Of a stretch of DNA of 10,424 bases, positions 1 to 6,022 are shown piece after piece; positions within the stretch are counted from its first letter, which is position 1; each line of letters starts with the position of its first letter. A program made the translations under genes and the position numbers. The stretch lies in NCBI GenBank assembly GCA_945870925.1, contig CAMBTZ010000047.1:1-10424 (forward strand), given 5' to 3'. This stretch comes from Chlamydia trachomatis (GTDB lineage Bacteria; Chlamydiota; Chlamydiia; Chlamydiales; 2-12-FULL-49-11). The notes beneath the pieces were generated by a model. It worked only from the letters and a program-made list of their open reading frames with translations. It did not search any database and was not told where the DNA came from.

Positions 1-453
1 TATTTAAGAAAATATTTAGAAAAAGCCGGCTATCATGTTATTATGACAAGAAGTCGTGACGAGTATCTTCCATTAAAAAAACGTGCCGAGATTGCGAACC
101 AGGCAAAATCCCAAATTCTAATTAGCATTCATTGTAATTCTGCTAAAAACACCAGCGCAAAAGGGATTGAGATCTTTTATACTCAGAAAACAGAGCCATG
201 GCGCGCAAAAAAATCAAAAGAGCTTGCTCAATGTGTCCTGTCAAGTCTTCTATCTCAAACAGGGGCTGATTCTCGAGGAATTAAAGAGGGCAATTTTTGT
301 GTAATTCGAGAGACAAAAATGCCTTCAATTCTCATTGAGGCAGGCTTTCTTACAAATGATGAGGAGCGAAAAAAACTAAGCAATGATTTCTATCTTGATA
401 CTGTCGCTAAATCAATCACTACCGGTATCGACAACTATTTCAAGAATTCTTAA
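1..453 (+). CDS. N-acetylmuramoyl-L-alanine amidase (Amidase_3 type), 3' part only
   Basis: The reading frame is open from the first base, so the gene begins upstream of the window; 150 residues are visible. The protein matches the C-terminal two thirds of zinc-dependent amidases that cut the bond between N-acetylmuramic acid and L-alanine in peptidoglycan. Visible family marks are the TRSRDEYLPLKKR segment, the zinc-binding His in SIHCNSA (residue 44 of the visible part), and the catalytic Glu in PSILIEAGFLTN (residue 113). The first zinc ligands (GHGG-type His and the following Glu) lie outside the window. In Chlamydiota such amidases remodel the small amount of peptidoglycan used in division. 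Export cannot be judged because the N-terminus is missing. The stop codon overlaps by 4 bp the stop of the convergent next gene. The family is clear; which amidase paralogue this is remains open, so no symbol is given. Confidence 0.9.
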   Translation, partial: YLRKYLEKAGYHVIMTRSRDEYLPLKKRAEIANQAKSQILISIHCNSAKNTSAKGIEIFYTQKTEPWRAKKSKELAQCVLSSLLSQTGADSRGIKEGNFCVIRETKMPSILIEAGFLTNDEERKKLSNDFYLDTVAKSITTGIDNYFKNS

Positions 454-1184
454 ATTTTTTCGAGATTATTTTTTAATACTTTATAACAAACTGTAAATCC
501 ACCGATAGATAGAGCTCTAAGCATAACTCCTTGCATCGATTGTGATAATGTTTTTGTTTGCATTCCGCTAATTAACCGGGCCAAAATTGTGTCGGCAGGA
601 TGGCCTAAAACACTTGCAATAAACCCACTTGCAAATGTCGATCCAAATTCAACAGCTCTGTTTTTTCCATAAAGTTTCTGCATTAAGTTTCCTGTTAAAT
701 CACTTATTCTTATAGCTAAAAGAAAGCTTGTTTCTCTAGCCATAATTGCTCCGGTCTGTTTAAGGGAATTTATATTAAATTTATAAAATTTCATGATTTC
801 AAGAGCTGATTTTCCCATTGTTTGGCCTTGAAATATTATGTACGGAGGAACGGAAGCAAGGCCTGTGATTATAGTACTTAATGCAATGGATTTAAAGTTT
901 GATGACTCTTTTTCTATCCTTTTTTCTAATAAATTTATTGTAATCATTTGAGTTCCAACAATCGCTCCCGCTGTAGGTGCTGCTTTAAAGCTATTAATTA
1001 TTACTTGTTTATTGAATATAGGTAAGGGAGCGCCTAATTGTTTTGCAGTTTTGCTCATAAGGCCAAAATAGACAGGGATAATTGCTATGGATGCCGAAAA
1101 GGGAGGAATTAAATAGGGGGATAGTGAGTTCCACATCATTCTAATGTTTTGACTGTTTGGGTCCGTCTGTTTAGATATGGACAT
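450..1184 (-). CDS. Mitochondrial-carrier-like (SLC25-type) membrane protein, degenerate
   Basis: A 244-residue protein that I read as three tandem carrier-like repeats. Repeat 3 is the clearest: SGFIASVLGHPADTILARLISG (residues 186-207) follows the carrier signature P-x-[DE]-x-x-[KR]-x-[KR] at P196, D198 and R203, with Leu in place of the first basic residue. About 27 residues later LRALSIGGFTVCYKVLKN (222-239) resembles the carrier 'R..P..A..F..Y..lK' helix. Repeat 2 has a helix with Pro113/114 (VPPYIIFQGQ) and then ARETSFLLAI (149-158). Repeat 1 has Pro37 and then a matching helix near 66-85. The signature is weak in repeats 1 and 2. Carriers are usually about 300 residues, so the loops are short. 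The family is eukaryotic; Legionella LncP is a known bacterial example, secreted and targeted to mitochondria. No Sec signal peptide is evident. ATG at 1184 follows an AAGGAA ribosome site. The gene lies 94 bp downstream of tRNA-Arg on the same strand. Family membership is my inference; another helical membrane protein is the alternative. Confidence 0.6.
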   Translation of the reverse strand: MSISKQTDPNSQNIRMMWNSLSPYLIPPFSASIAIIPVYFGLMSKTAKQLGAPLPIFNKQVIINSFKAAPTAGAIVGTQMITINLLEKRIEKESSNFKSIALSTIITGLASVPPYIIFQGQTMGKSALEIMKFYKFNINSLKQTGAIMARETSFLLAIRISDLTGNLMQKLYGKNRAVEFGSTFASGFIASVLGHPADTILARLISGMQTKTLSQSMQGVMLRALSIGGFTVCYKVLKNNLEKI

Positions 1185-1278
1185 AAGTGGTTCCTTGTGT
1201 GGTAATTAAAATGTAATTTCTAATCATTATAAATAATACAACTAGAATTAATAAACGTTGTAGGTTTAATTAAAGATA

Positions 1279-1351
1279 CGTCCTCGGCGCGACTTGAACG
1301 CGCGACCTGCCGCTTAGGAGGCGACCGCTCTATCCACTGAGCTACGAGGAC
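1279..1351 (-). tRNA. tRNA-Arg (anticodon CCT)
   Basis: Reading the minus strand gives a complete 73-nt cloverleaf. The 7-bp acceptor stem is GTCCTCG (1351-1345) with CGAGGAC (1286-1280). The D arm is GCTC/GAGC. The anticodon stem is GTCGC/GCGGC with one T-G pair around loop CTCCTAA, giving anticodon CCT for AGG codons. The T arm is GCGCG/CGCGC around TTCAAGT. The discriminator base is G and CCA is not encoded. The gene is divergent from gnd. The carrier-like gene follows on the same strand. Confidence 0.97.
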
Positions 1352-1365
1352 AATAAAGTGCATTT

Positions 1366-1394
1366 AATATATGCTAAAGAGAAATTTTGTTGAA
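1366..1394 (-). promoter_or_regulatory. Probable sigma-70-like promoter of tRNA-Arg
   Basis: On the minus strand a TTCAAC -35-like box (1394-1389) lies 17 bp from a TATATT -10 box (1371-1366), placing transcription start about 7-8 bases before the tRNA 5' end. The spacing is ideal and the -10 is good; the -35 matches only 3 of 6 positions. The -35 box overlaps the gnd ribosome-binding site (AAGGGG, 1393-1398) on the other strand. It may also serve the downstream carrier-like gene. Confidence 0.45.
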
Positions 1395-1405
1395 GGGGTG
1401 ATTTT

Positions 1406-2857
1406 ATGGTAATGGCAGATATTGGTCTTATAGGGCTAGCAGTAATGGGGCAAAATCTTATTTTAAATATGAATGATCATGGATTTACTGTGGCTTGTTT
1501 TAATCGAACTGTGTCTAAGGTTGATGACTTTATGGATGGGCCGGCAAAAGGAACTAAGATTATTGGGTGCAAATCCTTGAAAGATTTTGTTTCAAAGCTT
1601 AAAAGCCCTAGAAAGATAATGATGATGGTAAAAGCGGGGGAGGCGGTTGATGATTTAATTGGAGAACTTCTTCCTTTATTACAAAAAGGCGATATATTAA
1701 TAGATGGGGGTAATAGCCATTTTGTAGATACTGAAAGAAGATGTGAAGAACTTAAAGCTAAAGGCTTTTTATTTGTAGGTTGTGGTGTTTCCGGAGGAGA
1801 AGAGGGAGCAAGGCATGGTCCATCAATGATGCCGGGTGGGAATGTCGAAGCGTGGAATGCAGTTAAAGAAATTCTTCAAACAATTGCTGCAAAGACAGAT
1901 AAAGGCGAGCCTTGTGCTGATTGGTTAGGGAATGGAGGTGCCGGGCATTATGTAAAAATGGTCCATAACGGAATTGAATATGGAGACATTCAAATTATTT
2001 GTGAAGCTTTCGATATGATGCAGCGTGTGCTTGATTTGCAGGAAGCAGAAATGGCTGAAATTTTTAGAAATTGGAATAAAGGGGAACTTGACAGTTATCT
2101 GATTGAAATTGCTGCAAATGTTATAGCGTATCAAGATGTTGATGGAAAGCCTCTTGTGTCTAAAATACTAGATACTGCGGGCGCAAAAGGGACGGGGAAG
2201 TGGACGACAGAAAGTGCATTAGAGGAGGGGATGCCCCTTTCTCTTATTGGAGAAGCAGTTTTTGCAAGATCACTTTCAGCGCTAAAGGAGGAGAGAGTTC
2301 AATTATCTAAGATTTTTAAGAGACATCCGAGACTCTTTACCCAAGATAAAGAAGAGGCTGTAGATAATATTCGAAAAGCCGTCTATGCTTCGAAAATTAC
2401 AAGTTATACACAAGGATATATGCTCATGAGAGCTGCTTCTAATCATTATAAATGGGACTTGAACTATGGTAATATTGCACTCATTTGGCAAAATGGTTGC
2501 ATTATTAGAAGTGTATTCTTAAGTAAAATTAAAGAGGCGTTTGATCGTAATTCAGAACTTCAAAATCTATTGTGCGATGAGTTTTTTAAAAATGCAATTA
2601 TTAGATCGCTTGAAGGCTGGAGAAAAGCTGTAACATTATCAATTGAGCACGGCGTGCCGACGCCCTGTTTTAGTGCAGCAATATCCTGGTTTGATGCAAT
2701 GACATCAGATAGACTTCCTGCAAACTTACTACAAGGGTTACGTGACTATTTCGGCGCTCACACTTATGAACGAGTTGATAAACCTCGTGGCACCTATTTC
2801 CATACCGATTGGACAGGTAGAGGTGGAAAGGCTGCATCAGGATCATATAATGCTTAA
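1406..2857 (+). CDS. gnd: 6-phosphogluconate dehydrogenase, decarboxylating
   Basis: This cytosolic enzyme of the oxidative pentose phosphate pathway oxidises 6-phosphogluconate with NADP+ to ribulose 5-phosphate, CO2 and NADPH. The 483 residues are full length and look close to the animal-type enzyme. The dinucleotide fold has GLAVMG (10-15) and the NADP-selecting NRT (33-35). The catalytic pair is in HYVKMVHNGIEYGD (Lys184, Glu191). The family signature appears as ILDTAGAKGTGKW, with Ala where the usual pattern has Asn, Gln or Ser. The C-terminal substrate-binding tail RDYFGAHTYE...HTDWTGRGG is intact. ATG 1406 is preferred over ATG 1412 because AAGGGG (1393-1398) lies 7 bases before it. 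Its end overlaps the next gene by 8 bp, so the two are probably co-transcribed. A possible promoter inside the tRNA gene is too weak to call. Chlamydiota generally keep this pathway as a source of NADPH. Confidence 0.98.
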   Translation: MVMADIGLIGLAVMGQNLILNMNDHGFTVACFNRTVSKVDDFMDGPAKGTKIIGCKSLKDFVSKLKSPRKIMMMVKAGEAVDDLIGELLPLLQKGDILIDGGNSHFVDTERRCEELKAKGFLFVGCGVSGGEEGARHGPSMMPGGNVEAWNAVKEILQTIAAKTDKGEPCADWLGNGGAGHYVKMVHNGIEYGDIQIICEAFDMMQRVLDLQEAEMAEIFRNWNKGELDSYLIEIAANVIAYQDVDGKPLVSKILDTAGAKGTGKWTTESALEEGMPLSLIGEAVFARSLSALKEERVQLSKIFKRHPRLFTQDKEEAVDNIRKAVYASKITSYTQGYMLMRAASNHYKWDLNYGNIALIWQNGCIIRSVFLSKIKEAFDRNSELQNLLCDEFFKNAIIRSLEGWRKAVTLSIEHGVPTPCFSAAISWFDAMTSDRLPANLLQGLRDYFGAHTYERVDKPRGTYFHTDWTGRGGKAASGSYNA

Positions 2858-3596
2858 ATATTGGGCTCTCAATGATGGATATCTTGATGTCAAGCAGAGA
2901 GAGCTTTTTGGTGAAGGTGTTGAAGATATTAAATTTCGGCTTCCTATTCATAGCTTTCTTATCAAGACAGAGGATCAATTAATACTTGTTGATACCGGTT
3001 GTGGAAAATATTTCGGCCCTACTGCAGGACATATAGCCAAAGGTCTTGCTGCAATTGGGTATAAGCCAGAACAGATTACGATGGTACTCCTCACTCATCT
3101 TCATCCCGATCATATTGGAGGCTTGCCTCTTTTTTCAAATGCTACAATCTGCATCTCTGATATAGAACTAGAGTACTGGCTTAATGAAAGAGGAAATGTT
3201 AGTGAGTATAATCTTAAATATATACCATTTGTAAATGAAATGTTGACCCTTATTGAAGGGGATATACTCCTTTTTAAACCAAATGAAATACTATTTCCGG
3301 GAATAACCCCAATTGAAGCTTATGGGCATACTCCTGGTCACACTGCATTTCTCTTTGATGCAAAGGACCAAAAAATTTTATTCTGGGGAGATCTTATTCA
3401 TAATGTAGAATTGCAATTTTTGCATCCCGGCCGTTTTGTTATACTAGATGATAATCCCGAAGCTGCTGCAATCACAAGACTACATCTTTTAAAACGATCA
3501 TTAGATGAAAATCTTCTTGTAGGCGGAGCTCATTTGCCGGGAACTGGTGTCGGGCATGTGAAAAATAAATCGGGTTTTTTTGAATTTATTTCCTGA
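2850..3596 (+). CDS. Metallo-beta-lactamase-fold hydrolase
   Basis: The 248-residue protein has the full metal-site set of the MBL superfamily: HLHPDH (His83, His85, Asp87, His88), His164 in GHTPGHT, Asp181 in WGDL and His228 in GAHLPG. The pattern (WALNDGYLD at the start, LVDTGCG at 47-52, GPTAGHIAKGLAAIG, then THLHPDHIGG) fits the large group of uncharacterised hydrolases that includes AHL-lactonase-like and alkylsulfatase-distant members; the substrate cannot be read from sequence. I chose ATG 2850 because the conserved region begins right after it and AGGA (2839-2842) lies 7 bases upstream. A longer frame from 2742 would be wholly inside gnd. The gene overlaps gnd by 8 bp, suggesting translational coupling. 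Its last 67 bp overlap the 3' end of the convergent PAPS synthetase gene. No signal peptide is seen. The fold is certain, the function unknown. Confidence 0.88.
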   Translation: MLKYWALNDGYLDVKQRELFGEGVEDIKFRLPIHSFLIKTEDQLILVDTGCGKYFGPTAGHIAKGLAAIGYKPEQITMVLLTHLHPDHIGGLPLFSNATICISDIELEYWLNERGNVSEYNLKYIPFVNEMLTLIEGDILLFKPNEILFPGITPIEAYGHTPGHTAFLFDAKDQKILFWGDLIHNVELQFLHPGRFVILDDNPEAAAITRLHLLKRSLDENLLVGGAHLPGTGVGHVKNKSGFFEFIS

Positions 3597-5263
3597 ATGA
3601 GAGTTTTCAGAGTAGCGTCGATATCATATGAAGAATTGATAATAATATCCGGATTTGTAGGGGGTTCAAAGGGATCGGTTACCCCTGTGAAATTTTGAAG
3701 ATTTCCATTTCTTGCAGCATTATATAGGCCTTTTACATCTCTTTCTTCGCACACTTCAATTGGAGTGTCAACAAAGACTTCAATGTAGGTGCCGCGACTT
3801 GAGATTAATTGTCTATTTAAAAGTCGATCTTCTTGGTAAGGGGCTATATTTGCGCAAAGACAGATTCCTCCTGCCTCTACAATTAGGGAGGCAACATACC
3901 CAATTCTTTGAACATTGATGGCCCTGTCTTCTCTAGAAAACCCAAGTTTATTTGAGAGATATTTTCTTATCACATCTCCATCTACTATGATAACAGGCTT
4001 GTCTTGTATAGAATTTAGATATTCTTTTAGCGCTGTACAAAGGGTTGATTTTCCTGATCCTGAAAGTCCCACAAAGTAAATGCAGGTCCCTTTTGAATTT
4101 TGATACTCTTTTTTTAGTACATTAATAATTTCAGGGTATGAAAACCAGCTAGGAATTTCATCATTTTGTAAAAGCATATTCCTTAACTGGGTCCCTGAAA
4201 TATTACATATATTCAGAGGGTTAGTTACATCTGATAGTGGTATATATTTTTCTAGTTCTTTATCATAAACAATTTCTTCTGCAGCTAAAATTTTGATCCC
4301 TATTTCCTCCTGATACTTTTCTACAAGCTCTTGTGCTTCATAAGGAGTAAAAAACAACTCGCCATTCTTCTTTTTGCAAGAAGGACCTGCATGATCTCTC
4401 CCTATAATAAAGTGAGTGCAACCATAATTTTTTCGGATTAGAGCGTGCCATAGAGCTTCTCTCGGGCCTGCCATTTTCATAGAAAGAGGAAGTAGACTCA
4501 GTAATATTTTATCACTTTGATAATTTTCCAAAAGTTTCCGGTAACATTTAACTCGAGTATAATGATTAATATCACCAGGTTGTGTTGTTCCTACGACAGG
4601 ATGTAAAAGAAGTTTTGCGTTAACACCTGCTTTTTCCATGCATCTTTCAATCAGAGCAAGGTGGGAGCAATGAAGTGGATTTCGAGTTTGAAAACCAACT
4701 ATAGTTGTCCATTCATGTTCTTTGAAATATGATTTTGTCTGCTCCGGAGTTAGTCGATCGCTTGCAAAATCAAAATGGTGAGGAAGAGAGATTTTTCTTA
4801 AATTCCCACCTAAATATAAATCATTTTTTCGCGAAACAATCTTTTGAATATTAGGGTGATTATCATCTATTGATCCATAGAGAGCTAGGCACTCTTTTTC
4901 AACATCCGGAGAATAGCTTTGGGTAATATCAAAAATTGCTATTGGATAGTTTTGTTCATCAACAAATGTTAAGTGCCCAATCTTTGTCATTTCTAAGGCT
5001 TTTTCTTTTTGCAATGAAAAAACAATTGGCACAGGCCAAAGAGCGCCATTTGAAAGTCGCATATATTCAAGAACGCTGTGATAGTTTTCTTCATCGAGAA
5101 AGCCAGTAAGAGGACTAAAGCCACCATTTAATATAAGCTCAATATCACATAATATCTCTGTGCTTACAGTTATCTGGGGATAATCTCGTGCTTCTGTAAG
5201 TAGGGGATTAGAAAATAATTTTGTAATCAAGAATAAAAATAGAATGCATTTACTTACTCTCAT
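3530..5263 (-). CDS. sat-cysC: Bifunctional ATP sulfurylase/APS kinase (PAPS synthetase) with N-terminal signal-like segment
   Basis: Makes APS from ATP and sulfate, then PAPS from APS and a second ATP. The sulfurylase domain spans about residues 20-385. It has CDIELILNGGFSPLTGF (39-55), the active-site QTRNPLHCSH (192-201), HPVVGTTQPGD (221-231), GRDHAGP (288-294) and ISGTQLR (355-361). The APS kinase domain (about 393-560) has an intact P-loop GLSGSGKST (399-407), DGD (428-430), GFSREDR (441-447), KGLY (511-514) and FTGVTDPFEPP (525-535). Both halves look active. The order, sulfurylase then kinase, is as in Aquifex and opposite to animal PAPS synthetases. Residues 1-18 form a basic start and a hydrophobic run ending KLFS, like a Sec signal peptide, in place of the usual N-terminal lead; no other Met precedes the domain. 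ATG 5263 lies within the last codons of the sulfotransferase (14-bp overlap), with AAGG 4 bases upstream. No sulfite-forming reductase is nearby, which favours sulfation over cysteine synthesis. Confidence 0.95.
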   Translation of the reverse strand: MRVSKCILFLFLITKLFSNPLLTEARDYPQITVSTEILCDIELILNGGFSPLTGFLDEENYHSVLEYMRLSNGALWPVPIVFSLQKEKALEMTKIGHLTFVDEQNYPIAIFDITQSYSPDVEKECLALYGSIDDNHPNIQKIVSRKNDLYLGGNLRKISLPHHFDFASDRLTPEQTKSYFKEHEWTTIVGFQTRNPLHCSHLALIERCMEKAGVNAKLLLHPVVGTTQPGDINHYTRVKCYRKLLENYQSDKILLSLLPLSMKMAGPREALWHALIRKNYGCTHFIIGRDHAGPSCKKKNGELFFTPYEAQELVEKYQEEIGIKILAAEEIVYDKELEKYIPLSDVTNPLNICNISGTQLRNMLLQNDEIPSWFSYPEIINVLKKEYQNSKGTCIYFVGLSGSGKSTLCTALKEYLNSIQDKPVIIVDGDVIRKYLSNKLGFSREDRAINVQRIGYVASLIVEAGGICLCANIAPYQEDRLLNRQLISSRGTYIEVFVDTPIEVCEERDVKGLYNAARNGNLQNFTGVTDPFEPPTNPDIIINSSYDIDATLKTLIQEINSKKPDLFFTCPTPVPGK

Positions 5264-6005
5264 AACGCCTTAAATAGAGATCAAATATTTCAGGGTATAA
5301 ATTTTTGCAAAGTGAATCGAGTTCATATATTTGTTCAGGAGTTAATTTTTTTGCATGGAAGTGAATGTCGGTGCCTTTGCTTGCAGAAAACATTTCATAA
5401 CGCGAATATAGCCAAATTCCATTAGCCTTGTGTTCCGCCTCTTCATTGATGAAATTTTCAATAGTTTCTTTCCCTTCTCCAAAAAAATTAGCTATTTGAT
5501 TATAGACATAGAAGGGGTCATTCATTAAGTCTTCATAGTAAAGGAGCAGCCTTTTGTCTTTATCCCAATTATCGTAAATCTTTAAAGCATCAATGTACCA
5601 GTTATGAGGAAATTCAAGATCAGCAATTGCTAGATTATAGGAGCTGTGTTGCCGCATAATGCACTCCTTGTAATCACGAACAATAATTACCAAGTATTTA
5701 AAATCAATTTTTGATCCTAAGGAATTATAGCTATGGAGTTTGATTACAGGGAATTTTTTATAATCAACACCTAAATCGAAGCTATTGTTAATAGGGCTAT
5801 TCATGTGATTTGAGTTGAGATCAATCGGAAAAAGATAGGGGATCTCGCCTGTAGGTCTTTTAGTAATATATTCTATACAATAGCGTGTCCATGTATTTCC
5901 TGATCGGGGATATGATAATAGGAGAACCGGTTCATCTTTGATATCTGAAAAAATAGTTGAAATACTAAAAATAAATAGAGAAATTGCCATAAAAAATATT
6001 TTCAT
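5250..6005 (-). CDS. PAPS-dependent sulfotransferase with signal-peptide-like N-terminus
   Basis: Predicted to move sulfate from PAPS to an acceptor hydroxyl or amine. The 251-residue protein has the 5'-phosphosulfate loop SYPRSGNTW (31-39), a candidate catalytic His in IKLHSY (Lys89, His91), the 3'-phosphate-binding region YLVIIVRDYKECIMRQHSSY (Arg110, Ser121/122), YYEDLMNDP (156-164) and a late conserved LTPEQ segment (221-225). This fits the Sulfotransfer_1/3 class. Length is near the minimum for the family but all core motifs are present. Residues 1-20 are one Lys, then a hydrophobic stretch ending STIFS before Asp21, a typical short Sec signal peptide or membrane anchor. The gene starts 17 bp after the lepA stop with no clear ribosome site, so it probably depends on read-through from lepA. 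It overlaps the next gene, for PAPS synthetase, by 14 bp. The acceptor is unknown; glycan, lipid, protein and host metabolite are all possible. Confidence 0.9.
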   Translation of the reverse strand: MKIFFMAISLFIFSISTIFSDIKDEPVLLLSYPRSGNTWTRYCIEYITKRPTGEIPYLFPIDLNSNHMNSPINNSFDLGVDYKKFPVIKLHSYNSLGSKIDFKYLVIIVRDYKECIMRQHSSYNLAIADLEFPHNWYIDALKIYDNWDKDKRLLLYYEDLMNDPFYVYNQIANFFGEGKETIENFINEEAEHKANGIWLYSRYEMFSASKGTDIHFHAKKLTPEQIYELDSLCKNLYPEIFDLYLRRYESK

Positions 6006-6022
6006 ATAGCATAAATACCAAA

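Noticed and set aside
442..451. Palindrome AAGAATTCTT followed by T-rich sequence at the amidase/carrier-like gene junction as a terminator
   Set aside because: A perfect 10-bp palindrome with no loop bases and AT-rich arms cannot form a stable hairpin of terminator type.
1238..1261. ACAAC/GTTGT inverted repeat as the tRNA-Arg terminator
   Set aside because: Only 5 bp with a 14-base loop and no clear T run after it on the minus strand.
1347..1375. gnd promoter AGGACA-17-TATGCT
   Set aside because: The -35 box is tRNA acceptor-stem sequence and the -10 matches only 4 of 6 positions; likely chance in AT-rich DNA.
2742..2849. Longer N-terminus for the MBL hydrolase starting at ATG 2742
   Set aside because: These 36 codons lie entirely within gnd in another frame, encode nothing like the MBL family start, and ATG 2850 has AGGA at proper spacing just before the conserved region.
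3563..3591. Inverted repeat AAATAAAT/ATTTATTT as a shared terminator for the convergent MBL and PAPS synthetase genes
   Set aside because: The 8-bp stem is made only of A-T pairs, and it lies inside coding sequence before the MBL stop; too weak to call.
3530..5263. PAPS synthetase as an inactive or fungal-like regulatory fusion
   Set aside because: The P-loop GLSGSGKST and the other kinase motifs are intact, unlike the degenerate kinase-like domain of fungal ATP sulfurylases.
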